From contig JALJCS010000034.1 of NCBI GenBank assembly GCA_023055355.1, positions 3,796,001-3,860,000 on the forward strand: a DNA stretch of 64,000 bases. The letters are read 5' to 3'. Below the pieces are notes generated by a model. That model did no database searches. It was not told the DNA's origin and saw only the letters and a list, made by a program, of their open reading frames with translations. The translations under genes and the position numbers were made by a program. This document shows, in pieces, positions 12,701 through 27,725 of this stretch; position 1 is the stretch's first letter, and every line of letters begins with the position of its first letter. The stretch is from Agelaius tricolor (taxonomy: Eukaryota; Chordata; Aves; Passeriformes; Icteridae).

Positions 12701-15700
12701 TGCACACCAAAGAATATTAAAAAAGTGCACTTTCTTGGCAGATAGCACTTATCTGACATGAGTTTCTGTCTTAAACATGTAATATTAATTCAGGCTACAC
12801 CTGAAATGATAAAGACCTAAATGTTGAAATGAATGAGCCAGAAATTAATCCTGTGATCAAAATATTTTACATTCCTCTGTAATTCTTCATAGACCCCTGT
12901 AATCTTTACTTCCTTTCTTAAAATAACTTCTGCACTTATTTATGTTATAAAAAATGGAGTGTCAGAATGTGGATAAGTAAATGAAAACATATTTCTGTTA
13001 ATTTTGGGATGATTCATGATTTTATCTGGAGAGGGCCTCCCACATTAGATTTGACTGTGGGCAAGTTGATTATTTGTTCTGGGCAGCCATTTAGGTGTGA
13101 AATTCCAATTTTCCTTGGGTCAGAACTGAGTCTCAGTTTTGCTAAGTGTCATGCAAAGTTGAGTCTCTTACATAGCTTGTGACTCTTCAAATCTCTTCTG
13201 GATCTTCAAAACTAATAAAGAGTTACCAAGTGATGTGTTAGGTGATGTTATTTTGTAATTTTCAGTACAGGGGTGGATTTTTTTGTGTTACACTGCTGGT
13301 GTAAACATTATCCTGTCCAAAACCCTCAGTGGTGTTTGAAAAAAAAATCACCATCATAAAAAGGGTACATTTTTCATAAGGGGTGAGCTACCACTGCTGC
13401 TGGAGTGACAGAACTGCCCTTGGACTGAGCGTGGGTGAACGCGGAGGCAGAGTTATCAATTGTTCCCTCTATGAGTAGAAAACAAAAAGAATTTGAATTG
13501 CTTTATCTCCCTACTCCTTGTAACTCTTGAATCAACTGAGGTAGGAAGATTGTAGCTATAGAAGAGTGGTACATCCTAGAGAGTAATATTTTATCTTGCT
13601 TGCCCTGAAGAATCAAAAGAAGAAAATGATGTGATGAATATATAATCATTCAGGATGGTGAGTATGCATTATGAGAGAGCATTAGTATTACTAATTTTTT
13701 TTTTTTTTGAAACCAGGGTCCTACTGTCCACATATAATTTCAGTTGCTTTGTTCTCTCACAGATGGGCCATAAAGCTGTTCAGTACTCAGTCCTTATACC
13801 TAGGAATAACAAGAAAGAGATGGTTTTGCTTTATTGTGCCATTCTGTTCTACTGGGTTCCAATACTTAAATATGGTGCTTATTTGAGCCAAGCATTTGTT
13901 GGTGGCTGTTGCAGCTGCCTCATAACTCAACATGACTGAAGCTCCAGCATTTCTGGCCTCTCTGGTCACTGTCCCTGCTCACTCCCTTTGACCCCTCCAG
14001 CTGCTCGTGTCTGCATGAGACCATGTCTGGTCCAGCTGTCCTGCCTCTGTCTTATCCCAATTCATCTGCCACTTCCCTATTCGTTCTTTCAGCACATCCT
14101 CTCCAGTTCCCTTCTCCTTTTCTGCAGGGTTTTGTGCCTTTTTCCCTCCTCTTTTACTTCCATGAATTAGCCTTGGATAATCTCTCAGCAAGGGCATTCA
14201 GTCTCTCCTTTAGTCCAGGCTGAAATCTTTGTGGTTCTCCATCAGCTTCTGTTCTTGAATGAACCCTCAGCTTGGCTCAGCAGCTCAGCTCCTCTCCTCT
14301 GCTGCAGTTGCTGCTTCGTTGCTTCCACTGAACTGATTCACCCAGAGATTTCCAAAGAAACATCTTGTACTTTCTTCTGAGATGTGCTCCATGCTGAGAA
14401 GGTGCTCCCCATGAGTTAGCAAAGGCACTTGAGAGGCTTCACCCTCTGATGCTTCTGCTTTCCATGAGGTCTGCAGAAATATTGAAAGCAAGTATGTAGG
14501 TGGTGTGCTGAAATAATTGCACTGTTGACTAATTAATTTTCTTTTTTTTTGGTACTATTATGTATTTCTCCATATTTAGAGACAGCAGCTGTGTTCCTCA
14601 TATTTGTGAACTGGAGTCTCCTCAGGAATACAAATACTCATTAATAAGAGAAAAGTTTTAAAATAATGTTGTTGATTAAATGCAGTGTAGGGTATCACAT
14701 ATGTTATAGAAATTACAATGATAGAATTATGGAGAATAGAAATATTTATTTTCATCCATGCAAAAATCTAGTAAAATCTGAATGCTTTCTGTATTCCACA
14801 TGACTTTATGCCTTTATTTGTTAGCTCTCATTGGATACTCTCTGGTTTTCCTCCACCCTTGTGCTGATATTCTCTGGGGGTCACAGTGAATTGCTTTCAG
14901 GTTCTCTCCTAATGGCTTTCACTTGCCTTTCGTAGTGTTTTAATACGTTGGCTCAAATCTACCTCTGTTTTTCCTTAAACTTCTTAAAGAAATGGCTGCC
15001 CTAGTAATCTTGTTAAATTTCTAAGCCAGTTGGACAGTGAACTTTGCCAGATCTTCCTAGTTGATTTATTGAACTGAAATCTTCCCATCCTCCAGGGCAC
15101 GCACTCTGATTTTTATGTATAATAGCCTTATTTACATTGTTCTTTCTTATTTCTGGCCAAGCAATCCTCTTATTCTCCCAAATGGAGTACTCTGAGTGCT
15201 GGAGCAGAGTGTATGGTTTTTAGTTGGCTGGCCTTTTGGAGATCTAGGAGTTCCTAATCACAAGGGTTTCCTGGAGGATTAACAAACAACACATCTGTCC
15301 TTTGGACTCTTTTGACTCTGACCAAGACCTGCTCTAGTAAGCACGCTTGGGTTTCCTCCATCTGCACAAGACTATTCCCGTTGAAGTTTCTGTATTTGTC
15401 TCATCTACTTCATTTCAGCAAAAATGGAATGTGAAAGGAAGTGAAATTTGGACTACATTTAAATTAGCCTAACAGTGCAATTGTTACAAGTGACATTACA
15501 AAGGACACTGTTCTTCAAGGAAGAGCAGTAAATTTTGATCCAGAAACGTGGGCTGTTCAAGTGAAGCACTGCACTGCTGTTTAAAGGAGAGGCTGAAACT
15601 CAAAGAAAGCATTGTAGGAGTAAATCCAGTGTGGTGGGCTACTATGTAACCCTGAGCACAAGGATTGTAGCTCAGCTTCTTTGTAGGCTTCAGCTGTCTT

Positions 15701-18700
15701 TAAACCCCCATCATTTCTTTGTGTGTCCCAGAGAAATGAACTCCAGTAAGAGAAGAGAGGCACCTGAGTAGATGCTAGCAGGCAGTTCTTGAGTGACTGA
15801 GAGGGTAAATCCCTAAATACCTTGTTTTCCTAAGCATCTGCTACTCAGCTAGCTGTGGACCTTGGGTCTGACCAGAGATGATTTTCTCATGTGTTGAACA
15901 CCAGTAGATAGAGGAAAGCAGCAGGGATAAAACAATTAATCAGGCTTTCTGTCCTAAATTTTTGGCATTCCTTTTTATGGATAATGAGAGCACTGTGAGA
16001 CATAAATGATGGATACATCATGCACATGAGTACTCATAGGACAAATTGTTAGCAATCGAAACGTTGTTAATATAATCCTGTAATGCTAAATGTCAGAAAA
16101 GTTACAAAAGTTGGGGCCTCACACTGCTGCCATGGAATGCGCTTCATCCCTGCATGGTTTGCTCAGCCTTCTACAGCCTTTGGTTCTCTAACATGGCTTT
16201 GAAAAATCTTAGAGAAGTCTTCTAATTCTTTTCAGTCTGCTTATTTGCAGCTTTTCATCAAATGGCAAGTACTTCTATTTATTTCCTTTGCAAAGCAGAA
16301 CCAAAATTTGCAACCTTTATGTGCTTCCAATGCTGTTTCCCCCATAGATACAATCTTAAAGTCTCTCACAGGGAATAAGAAGTCATCTTTCTTTCTTATT
16401 AGATTGTCAGCTAAAGCCGTCTAGGAGAACCAGGCATATGGTGTCCTCAGAAACTTACTAGAGGCAAGATGTGCTTAATCTGTGTATTATTCATGATCTC
16501 TGAATATTTGGTAGCACAAATTCTCTAATGTAGCTAATAAACAGTAGCAGGGAAGGCTGAGTTTTATGTTGAATGTAATGAAGAGTTCCCAAGCCTCAGA
16601 ACTGAAAAAAGACAGAAAACTCTGCTGGAAAATATTAAAAAAAAAAAAAAATTGAAAGTTTGGACCACAAAAACGTTCACCAACCTAGAAAAAAGGTTTC
16701 ACTGTTTACAGGGACCACTCACCTTTTTACTGGTTACAAGTTTATTGCTGTTTTATCATGAGGATTAGCATGATCATGCATTGAGCCCTAAACTTCATGA
16801 ATAATAGCAGAAAGCTTATTTGCAACTGAAAACAGGCATTTTCAGCTAAGACTGAGGCTTTTTGGACTTGCTCAGCGAACAGCAAGGGAAATCTTGCATT
16901 TCAGTAAGATCCAGCAAGCGCTGGATGCTGTAGAATATGAAGAGTGCTCAGTGATTAATCATATTTGTACATAATATATAGCAATGTCTGTGTGAAAATA
17001 AAATGTGATACAGCAATGTCTACCTCAAAATCAGCTTTTAGGGTGAAGCCAAGGACTGTGTGGTGTACAGCACTGAGGTCACAGGTACAATAATTGCAGT
17101 ATCACACTGTGCAGAATTTCAGAAAATAGCTTATTGCTAAAGTATACATCAAAGTCCCCGTGGCATTGTGTCAGATCAAATAAAAGGACATCATGAGTCT
17201 ATGTTTCATGTTTTAGGGGTTTCCTCTTATTAAATGAACTTCTCATAACCTTTCAGGAACAGTATCAGTACTGTCCAGGTTTCGAGACTTGCTCTGTTTC
17301 TCCCCTTGTAAAGAAGAAGAGTAAAAAATGCAGTCTTTGGTCTTCATATTGCAATTCTCATATTAACATCATCAATAACTTTATGGCAAGAGTTTTAAGG
17401 AGCCACTTGAGATATCATACACTGTTTGCTCTTTAGACAAATACTCTGCCTTTACCAGTAAAAGGATACTCTGATGTTGTTTTATTGATCTTCTTCCTTG
17501 CATTTGGTTTGGTGGTGAACCTATGTACTTTGTGTTTGAACATCTGGGGCAGCGTTTACGATGAGAAAGCCATAAATTTTACTTTTTATTAGCTGCCCCT
17601 GGTTGCAAACAGATTCTCATCTGAAGATCTAACCTGCCTAGGTCAGAGGCATAAATATTTTGGCAAGATTTGCTATCTCACATTACTCCCAGTTTTCAAT
17701 CCCCTTCCTCACCCCTCGAAATATTTGAGCCATTCCAAACTTCCATCCACTGGGCCCCACTGTAATTTGCTTAGAGGTCGTGGACTTCCCTTTTCCAGGT
17801 TTCCCTGTTAGTATCTGCTGTGCTGTCTGGAACAGACCTTCCTACATTGTGCTGTGTTAACACAGTTCCTAAATTTGACACCAAATGATGTGTTTCAGTT
17901 AATGAACAGTGCAAATTTGGCATCCCAAATACTTCACATCCAATCAGGCCCCTCCTTGAAGAATATGGCATAACACTTTGTCCAAGCAATTCTCCTACTC
18001 AGTTAGGAAATACTGAAATGACTTTTTATGGAAACACAAATCAATGTTTATCATGTTTCCAACCAACATGGCTAAGAACTGTGAATTCCTAAACCATAGC
18101 AAAGGAAATCAGTTGTGTAATGCCTTATACTCAGGATTGCTTCACTGGCAGCCCATGCTGCTTGCTTGCTTGCTTTCAAGATTGAGTAACTTTTCTTCAG
18201 CCAACAATTCCCTTGTTTCTCATAGCCATTCTGATATGCTATTAATCTACTCTAATGGGAGCAACCCCAAATCCCTTTACTCCCTAAGAGCTGTTGGGCC
18301 AATATGTCATCCCATCTGGCCTTTTTCTTAGCACAGAATTCCCGAGGCAGTATACCATGCTAAAACTGGTTGAAGGATGAAAGCATAATTCTTTCTAAGT
18401 ACACATCAGTACCAAAATGTGCCCTCCCTCTTTCATTGTCTTACTTTATGTGTTGTGATAACATTGCTTTCAAATTCAAAATGTCTATATCATATTTTTT
18501 AAATGTGCTTTTTATCTAGTCTTAAGTAGTAGAGAATGTCCTGAAAATTTATTGGAGGCCCATAATTTACTTCATACCTGGCTGAGATTGCCAGATGGTG
18601 CAAAGCGAAACTTAAAACTATGAACAGAGAATTCCAATGTTTCCATTGGTGTTCCTAGTGAAGGCATGTTACATGAAGTGCACCATCAAAAAAGATGCCT

Positions 18701-21700
18701 GATGTCAAAAGTACTGCATTAGTAGCCCCATGTGCATTAATTCAGAGAAGAAGAATGTCTGAAATGCATTGTATCCCTGCAATCCAGCCTGAGAATCATT
18801 TCATTAGTGCAAAAGCAATCACAGTTTTCTCAGCTGTAACCCACTGAGGGTAATACAGGAAGTGTAAGGTGCATGCTGTGGCAAGAAGGCCATTGTGTTG
18901 TCACGGCCAGGTGGAACCCAGAGGCTGAAAAGTGGTATGAAAACCTGGAGTCCAGGTTCTGATCTGTTGTGGCTGTGCATGGAGCCATCAACATGGCTCC
19001 AGAACATACTGGTTTGCATTCACTGAGGAGCTGGGTTGGAATGGTTGTGGTCATGATTGGGTTGGAGTGGATAATTCTGCACCTCTGAACTCTAGTATTA
19101 CCCAGGGCCTGCAGAGGTCAAAATTTCAGTTGAAACTGAAGCTTGAAATATTTCACTACCTTTGTTGTAGTGTTCAATATTAAGAATGTTGTAGCAGGTA
19201 TCCTCAGGTGTGGCTAAGTGCTTAATATTTTCTTCTTCTCCAACCCTGTATCTGTTCAGTGCTTTCTCAAGAGAAGACTGCCTCTAGAGTGTGATAAGAG
19301 TTGATGCTCTAAAGGTGATACTTTCTAAGTACATAATCTTGAGGATTTGGGTAGGTTTGGTGTTAGTAGATTTGAGGCTATTTCAGCTCACTTTTTGTGG
19401 TTTTGAAAGACACTGCATTCAAATTCCTTTATTGTTATAATCATCTGAGGCAGAATTTCTGATCACCACATTGTTTCCAAATGCTGCTTTTATTTTTCTT
19501 TTTTTTTAAATCAGTTTCTTTTTTGCATAAATTGTCATATCTTTGGTGTGCTGGTCTAACCTACAGCTTTGTACACTTCTACATCCATCCCTATGGAATT
19601 TAGTCTTTCTTGGACCCCCTCAACCTGGTTTAAGTAGGACAAACTAGAAAAGGACACCTTGCTTTTCCTCTGGTCTGACAGGATCTTCACTCTGGAGATC
19701 TGCACTGGGGAGCACAAAGATTTAATCCTCCATCTGTGCGGTGATTCCTAACAATACCTGCTGCTTCCTTGGCTCATTGTCTGAGCCTTACATACATTTT
19801 ATAGGATATCATCTATAAACCCCAAACACCCCACCAGTCAATATGAATTTGCTTTCCTTTTCCTCATTTTCCCATTAATTTCAAGGATCTAAGCTTGAAC
19901 TTGTTCTCCCATAAGACTAACAACTGGATTTTGAGTCAGGATCATTTCAGTTTCAATTTTATTCTAGTCCATATAAATTGAGAATTATATTCAGTGATCC
20001 AATGAAGTTACTATGATATAAAAAGATCAGGAGTCAATATTCATCCAGCCAGCCATGCTGAGTGTATATAGACACTCCTTTTAAATAATTTATTTATTTT
20101 TTCCTGTAAAACACTGTAATAACAAGCTTCTATGAAGTCACATTTGTGCATGATGATTTATGTCCAGTGATTTCCACAGGTAGACGTGGAGCTGTTTCTT
20201 TTCTGCTCTTTGGAGATTTGAAGTGTATTAACTTTATGAACTTCATGGGAAAATTATTGCTTTTTAGAGGGATTACTCAATTACCCACTTAAGGCAAAAT
20301 GCAATAAATCTTATGTTACACTAAAGCCAAGCATTAATCAGTGGGCCCTGCAAGCATGACAGCCCTCTTCTTCTGAATGTCCAGCAAGCTTAAGACAGTA
20401 TTCATTGTCTTCATTTCATTCCCCAGAGCCACAGGTGATCAATTCTTATTATTCTGCAGCAGTTTTTACTTACCAGCCTCCGTGTTCATCTTCGGAATTT
20501 GCTGTAACCCCCACTTTTCCTTGTGCATTTTGATTGAAGTTTAAATTCTGTTTCCCTGCTAGGTGAGGTCAGTATATTCATACAGACAAAGGCAAAATAT
20601 TTTCCACATAATTCTGAAAATGATACATCATTTAGGAGTAATTTTCAATATTTAAAAAAATATATTTAGTACAAATATTCTCTGTTTGAATAGTTGATTT
20701 TCAATAGTGGCAAAAACTTATGAAACTCAACTTTGGTGCTTTTCAGTAACCTTAAAATCCAGATAAGAAGTGGCCATTTGTTCTTTCAAAGAAATATTTT
20801 CAACCTAAATATTAATCAAAAAGTACATTCCCATATCATTTATGGTTTCCTTGTTAATGCAAGGAGAATATTTTCTGTCTAGAAAGAGAAAATGAAGTAC
20901 TTAGGAAGGCAAGAATAAGACAACTGTTTTCTAAACTAAACCTTTGTGTGAGGTTTTATTTTTGCATTCATATTGTAATGTATTGTGCACAGCTAAGTAC
21001 ATTCCTGGCAGTTACACTGAACAGCTCGTTCCTCCTCAGTGTCTGTGTGGTGAAGAATTGCTTGCAAAGTCAGTGCAAGCAGCTTTTTGTTTATTTGTAC
21101 TGGTTATCTTACAGACTGGAAAGATCCTATTACATTATATCATTGCACCCTGATGAATGTCAACAGTAATGAGAAGCTAAGAAAATATTTTTCAAGGATG
21201 TAATTTAAAGCTGACTCGCTGATGAAAAAATAGAAATATTCACACTGCAAGAAGAAATCGGGGTGTATTTCCTTGATTCATGGGGCCTCTCTTGCTGTCG
21301 TAGTCCAGGCGCTTTTATTCCCAGGTCAGTAGGTGGTGCCAGAGTCCAAGTAATCTCTCCTGGCTCTGAAAGGCACTTTGCCATCGGTGTTAAAATGGCA
21401 TTTCAAAATACTGTAAAGATGCTGTTAGTGTGTGTAGATATGCAAGGAAGAGGTTTTGTTTCTGAATTTCAGGATACTTGGTTTCATCTTTAAACGGTTG
21501 ATAGGAGCTATGCTGAGAAAGCCAAGAGCTGGGATGTCACAGTCTAGGAACAAGCTGGTCCTGCATCTGCCTTATGTGGTATCTCCACATTTTACCCAGG
21601 AGAGCAGTTGCTGCAGGAAACAGAGGGAAATACAAATTTTAAAAAGTCAAACTGATGGAACAAACCCTCACACATTCCAGCTCACTCTGTGTTATGTGTG

Positions 21701-24700
21701 TGAAGATCCCAACTGGAATGCAGGTTTGGATGCAGTAGTACAGAGCAAGTTTCATATTGGTTCTGTTTGATAGCTACATCAAGGCAAAAGGCTTTTTTCC
21801 CTGAACTGTAAAACTATTTGAAGGTGAGATCAAATAACTCCCTAGAGTTTTTCTACATGGGAAGATCATGACTAATTTTATGGAGGACTGTAAGTGTTTT
21901 TAGTGCTTGTTTGCTTGCAGGTATTTCTCAGAGGCAGACAATCAGTGTGCTGGTTGGGCAACTGTGTGCTGTGCTTGTGATGACTGATTGTGTATTTGTG
22001 TAACCTTGGGTTGTGTGTAAGGCTGCAAACTTCTGCTTTCCAATATTTGGGCTGGATTAATGTGATGCAGGACAAGCAGACAAACACCTTCAAGCTTGCA
22101 GCATCTTCAGGCCTGCTCACATCCTGGCACAGTATTCTTTCAGTGTCGTAGCCACGCCGCCAGTGGTGTTTGCCCAACAGGATCTCATCTGTCCTCTCTG
22201 TGGTAAAGATCATTTCAGAGACTCCAAAATGTTGCTGCATACTGCCTTCAGGATAGGACAGAGGGATTTATGGATTGCTGGCTACAATCCAGGTTTTATC
22301 TGGGACAGATGACATTCTTTAGTTATCCACTTTGAAATGCAATTAAGTGACTGGCCTAGTTTATCATGCCCTGTGATTGACACTGCAGCCTGGGAGCTGA
22401 CTAACAAAATGTGTGACTCTGGTGCCATTCTGTCAGCAGGCAGCTGGGGCTACCATCTCCAGCATAACTTGGGTTGTCTGGAAGATCTCATCCCTGCCAA
22501 CCTGAGCATGGTACAGCTTCAGCCACGGCTGCATGTGCTGTGTGTCTGACTCCCACTGGAAGGATTATTCAAATAACCAGTCAGGAGCTTCCTCCTGACT
22601 TCACAGCTGCTTGATCCAGGGAATTGAAGCTCTGAGCATTACTCCTTATAGTCCCTGGTTGTTCAAGTAAGGATTTTAGAGAGTTGTATGCAACTACAAA
22701 GTGTTTTGGTATCTCTCTAGCCAGACTCGGTGACAATTTTTTCATGCATCCCTCCAGGCTTGTATGTAGCTGCCTGGAAAAAAAATACTGCTGTTTGGCC
22801 ATAGTTTCATATATGGTTTAGTTGGTGACTGGTAGAAGCATCCTAGTGCAAACAAATTGTGGTTTTTGCTGTTGACAGTTTTTAAACCTTCCTGCAGTTT
22901 AGTGGAGTTTGAAAAGAAAGGTATTCATTAATAATAATAACTTTCTCGGTACAGCTTCCTGTGCTTAAATAATTTTGTACTTTGCAATTGAAAATAGTAA
23001 CCAAGGGAGGAAAGTGATTGGTCCAAGACTCTGTATGAGCTAAGCAGCAGATCCTGGACTAGAACTCTCTCTCCCAAATCCCCATGAGTTATTCACAAAG
23101 CAGTTCGGAGTCACTGCATTAGGCTTAGCCAGGTAGATTTAAAAGACTTTATAAATGGAATAACCATGTGCTAATGGATGTGAACCCATCAGACCATTTC
23201 CATGTTTAAAGGGGTTTGGATGCAGCACTCTGTGTAATTTCTTCCCATGTCTGCATTCAGGCTGCTCTTCATTCTCTGCAGAGCATCCAGAGGGAAGGAA
23301 GTAAAGTGCTCCCTGCATACAGGTAAAGCACTGCACAAAGTAATACAAAGATCATTTTAAAAGCCAGACAAATATGTATTTACTGGCAGGATCCAGTCTC
23401 AGTGCCAGTCCAGGTGATCCAGAAAGGAAACCCCTGCACACTGCAGTGATAGTGAAGTAGTATGGCTGCTCAGGCCACTGAGTTCAGGGATGGATTAGCT
23501 CAATCACTTCCTGAGAGCCCAGAAAGCCCCAGACTGCAGAGGACCACCCAGCTCACTGGCTGCAGTCTCTCCAATCACAGGGAATATTTCTGACTTCCTC
23601 AAACAAAATCTAAACTGTAGTGAAAGGTCAATGTCTGATATTCTAGAGGTCTAGCAGGGAGCAGAGCAGCCCAGATGACTGTGTGCATTTCATCTTGTGC
23701 TGTGCCTTGTGACTGGGTATTTTCTTCAAGGTTTTGTGGATAAAATGGGTTGGGCTAGATAAAAGTGACTGGAGAGTTATAACCACCTAAAACCCCTTTG
23801 GTCTCCAAGGGCTTGGAACCTCGTGGCTGCAATACTCTAATGGAAAATATTTGTGGGCTGGTTAAATCTGTGGCTATTGTAAGTGAAGATAAAAGAAATA
23901 TTTAATAATATGTTCCTGCTGTTGTCCAGCACATTGCTGGCTGCATGAAAGCATGTGGAGTCCTCTCTGTAGCCAGTGGAGGTAACCCAGTGCAATGGGG
24001 TGGGAAAGAGGGTGTCACTTATAATTCAATTGTCACAGAGTGCCTGGGGTCATTCCAGCAGACAGTGTGTACAGCTTCGAGATCTGCAAGGGCTTTTGGT
24101 GATGTGAAACATGCATTGCTAAATGCTGGATTTGATTTGTTTGCTGGAAGCTCAGAATAAAGAGGATAACTTTAAAAGGGTGTTAATTCCTTGGCCAGGG
24201 ACAGTTGCCATCTCACCAGAGGCACATGTGTGTAGGATTAGCTCCTCTCCTAGGCCCTTGAAGCTGATCTGTAATATGGAAGAAAAATTTTGAAATGAGC
24301 AGATTCTGTGCTGACCTTCCCATATGAGGGGTAAGACTGGGCAGTGACCATATGGGTGGCAGAGTGGAAGTTTCCATGAAGTATGGGTGGGAGCTTCTCC
24401 AATAATTTGCATTTATGGTGGCTCCAGTTGCAGAAGGTTGGATCACTGGCAAGGGCAGTGTCCCATCCCTGATCCCTGTCTTGTTCCCTCTCGTTTTTGA
24501 GTCCTTGTTTTGGGTACTTAAAAATAACAGCCCTGCATAATTTGGTGTGACTTCAAGTGTGCAAGATGGCAATCTTGTGATCAGTGTCACGGCTGTGCCT
24601 ATGGCCTTGGACACAGAACTGGCATTTATGGCAGGGTCACAGAGGATTGTGTGACATCTACACAGCCCACTGGGATGGTGCTCCATGTAGGAAGGATGGG

Positions 24701-26334
24701 AACAGCTTGGTGATGCTGACAAACAGAGGAAGGGAGGCTGTGGTTTCATGAGTGCACATCCCTGATCAGCACCCAACACGCTTTAGCTGTCCTTATGAAA
24801 TCCTCCTGGTGCAGCACTGCCTTCAAAGATGCAATCTGCAGATGCTCCATGTGGGCTCAATTTCCCCCACATCATGATAAAGTTAGAGATGAAGTATTTC
24901 CATTTGTTTTTATCCATGGTGAAAATAATAATAAAAAAAATCATTAAAGCATAAATAATGTAAGAATTTTGGTTTTTTAAAAGAGGTTGTTTTCCTTCAT
25001 CTGATCCAGGCTTTCATCTCCTTAAGTGTACATATGGACATGGTCAAACTTCCTCTGACTAACTTGGAAGCTATTTGAATATTGCAAGTGTGAAATCGTG
25101 ACCACACGTGTTCTATTAACACTTTGCATAGGAGAATGGTGTTTGTGAGAGGAAAATCAGATGCATATATGAGGTGAAAATGGAAGCAGTTGGAAAAGGT
25201 TGGAAAGAAGGGAGACAAAAAAAAAAAAGAAAATACTGTTTTGCGTGTATGTAGCGAAACACATAAATTTAGTTATCTAGGCTGTCTTCTAATCCATCAT
25301 TTCTCAATACATCAGAAAATTGCTCATAATCTACTTGAAAAATAACTGATTCATGCTTGGTAGAAATACTGCAATGAATGATTTTAATTTGCAGGCAGAA
25401 AAATGATGGTGAGAGACTGAGAAATATAAATATCAGTTCTTGAAATGATCAAAACTGTGTAAAGGTCAAAAGATTTTTCGATTTTTGTTGTAATAGAAAT
25501 GAAAAGTTCCAATGTAAACCAAGAAAAAGTTAGCAGACTTCCCCTAAATTTTGAAGTATAGATGCTGTTTTTATCTCCTTTTGTCCACCTATTTAAACAT
25601 ACACACACTTCATGCAGCAGTGATAGATGTAGGAAGAAATATTTCAAATATCAGGTGACTTCTGTATATTGTGGGATGCTTTCATACTGTTAAATTTTGA
25701 AGGTCATGTCTGTCAGGTGGTTTTTTAAAATTATTCAACTCCACACCTCTGAGGCTCCTTCATACTCTTACAAACCCACATTTCCCACAGTTTTTGCAAC
25801 TTGGCTTTTGCATGGATTTTGCTGGTTCTGGTACTGTACTCTGACATGCAAGTCCAAGGTATCCTTCTGCAGACCTTACTGCAATCAAAAACCAAAAAAA
25901 ATGGGTTTTTAGCATAGCTACCACATTTTCCTGACAAGTAAGCTTTTTTTTTTCCTTTCTCCCTTTCATTTTAAGCTTTCCAAATAAAGAACTATGGAAA
26001 AGGGAGAACATGCACAGAAAAGTGCTTCCAGGCAAAAGATGAGGCTATGAGTAAAAATGTCTTCCATTTTTTCTTTCTCTCTGAAATGTAGCATGAAGTG
26101 AGGGCAGTGACTGTGATAATAGAAGGAAATGATAAATGAAAGAAAGGACACTTCAACATAATCTAGATAACAGGAAAATTTTAAATGGACAATTTAACAT
26201 GAGAGTCTACATGGAGTTATTTTTCATTAAACAATCAAAGCTTGTGATAATGCAAATGAAATCCATTTTTAGCTGCAGGAAATTTTGAGAATTTCAGAGG
26301 AATAGAAAATATGAGAATAATAATATCATGATGG
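9764..26334. other. Long gene-poor interval
   Basis: About 16.5 kb without a supportable exon, promoter or RNA gene. Homopolymer tracts occur at 13695-13708 (T14) and 16637-16651 (A15). The longest open frame in the whole AT-rich part lies here: 188 codons on the minus strand, 24213-24779. Its product shows no family signature, a repeated motif or a signal peptide, and one such frame is about what chance gives in this much DNA. A 120-codon minus frame at 21878-22240 is likewise unrecognised. Confidence 0.55.
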
Positions 26335-26520
26335 TAATTCACAGTAATTATAGAAAAGCATAATTGCACAACACAAGCACTAATCAGAGCTCGGGAGAGT
26401 ACTTTGGCATTCATTAGGATTTCAGAGCTATTAGCATTTACCTTTGTCATTGGGCACCACACAACAAGCATTATTAATTTCATGTCAATCCAGAGCATAA
26501 TTTCCCTGATCAGATATCAG
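26335..26520. promoter_or_regulatory. Candidate conserved non-coding element
   Basis: The block contains TAATTA at 26345-26350, TAATTGCA at 26361-26368 (POU/homeodomain type), a CTAATC word near 26380, CATTAGG near 26412, CCTTTGTCATT at 26441-26451 (SOX type) and TTATTAATTTCATG near 26471. It is dense in such words, has stops in all frames and is not a repeat I recognise. Enhancer function is inferred from texture only. Confidence 0.27.
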
Positions 26521-27589
26521 TTCATAATAACAAACCACCAAGATTGACTTCTCTGACATGGATTTCTGTCGAGTATTTTAAAAAGAGAGCTAAACTGGGG
26601 ACTACTTTGGAGGTAGAAATGTTGCCCTTGAACTTAGGTGATCTCTGAAGGTTTTTGAGCTATCCACTGTATATACAAATTCCATCATTTTTTTTCTATC
26701 TGCTGGCCTAAAAAGCTTCAGAACATTGCCCATGCTGTCCTTCTTCCTGTCTTACAGGAAATTTTGTGAGCTTCATCCATCTGTGTGTGTATGTTAATAA
26801 TTAAATTATTATTGAACTCTGCAGGTACCTTGTGCTGCTGTGGTACATGTGCAACTCAGCAGTTGTGCTCCCTGGAATTTCTAACCTGATGTACAGCTCA
26901 TCCTGCATTATTCTCTGTCGAGAATTTGTGTCATTTACTTGTTGGGTTTTTATTTCTGCCCCTGCTGACTAGCTACACTTTCCTTCTGCAGCTGCCCTGA
27001 ATGCTTAATGTGAGGAAGAGAACATTTTGCAGTTCATACCAAATGGTGATGGAGGTGCTGGAACTTTTGAGCAAATCAGAGTTAAAGGAAGAAGAAGAAT
27101 ACGGAATATTCTCTTAGGTTCAGTAGGAGAAAAGCTGTGTTTTATGCAATGAAAGAAACAAAACTAGGTGAACTTGAAGTGAGATCCTTTGGCTTATAAC
27201 CCTTTTTATGCATTATTAAAAATAGAATCTGTTCTTTTACTGTTATTTCCAGACTTTAAAAAGTTCTATGCCATGTGTACAGCTCTTGAAGGGAAGGGTT
27301 GTCTATAGGAGAAGACAGTGGCTGGTAAATAAAAGAATACTTCAGTTTATTGTCCCATTAAGCAAGATACAACTTATCAGCATGCAGGTGGCTCATGTCC
27401 CATTGTGGAAATAGTAAAGTTTTGACTTAGCTTTTCCTTTCCTCAGCTCACTCACTGTCACTGTGCTTTTCTCTGGCTTGTAGCAGGATTTTTCTCTGTT
27501 AGCAACTTATTTTTTAGCACACCATTCTGACACCCTGACAGTTCATGTGCTAAATCAGACTTTACAGTTACTGGCAGGCAGTTATTAGA

Positions 27590-27725
27590 TGTATTGCACT
27601 TAATTAACTTTGCACCTAATTACAAGCAGTGCTGGCCGATTACAAAGGGCATAAATATATTAGTGCCCTGGCTGTCACATCATGAAAATGGCTGTTTGAA
27701 CAAGTCAAGCAAAAGCAATTACCAC
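27590..27725. promoter_or_regulatory. Candidate conserved non-coding element with paired TAATTA sites
   Basis: A palindromic TTAATTAA at 27600-27607 is followed nine bases on by CTAATTA at 27616-27622. CCGATTACAAAGGGC, ATAAATATATTAG, GCTGTCACATCATG and AAAAGCAATTACC come next. Two homeodomain cores about 1.5 helical turns apart, followed by a TGTCA (TALE-type) word, are typical of developmental enhancers. No conservation data are available. Confidence 0.3.

Noticed and set aside
24213..24779. 188-codon minus-strand open frame, longest in the AT-rich part
   Set aside because: No family resemblance and no promoter or splice context. By rough reasoning from stop frequency, about one such frame is expected by chance in six frames of 64 kb.
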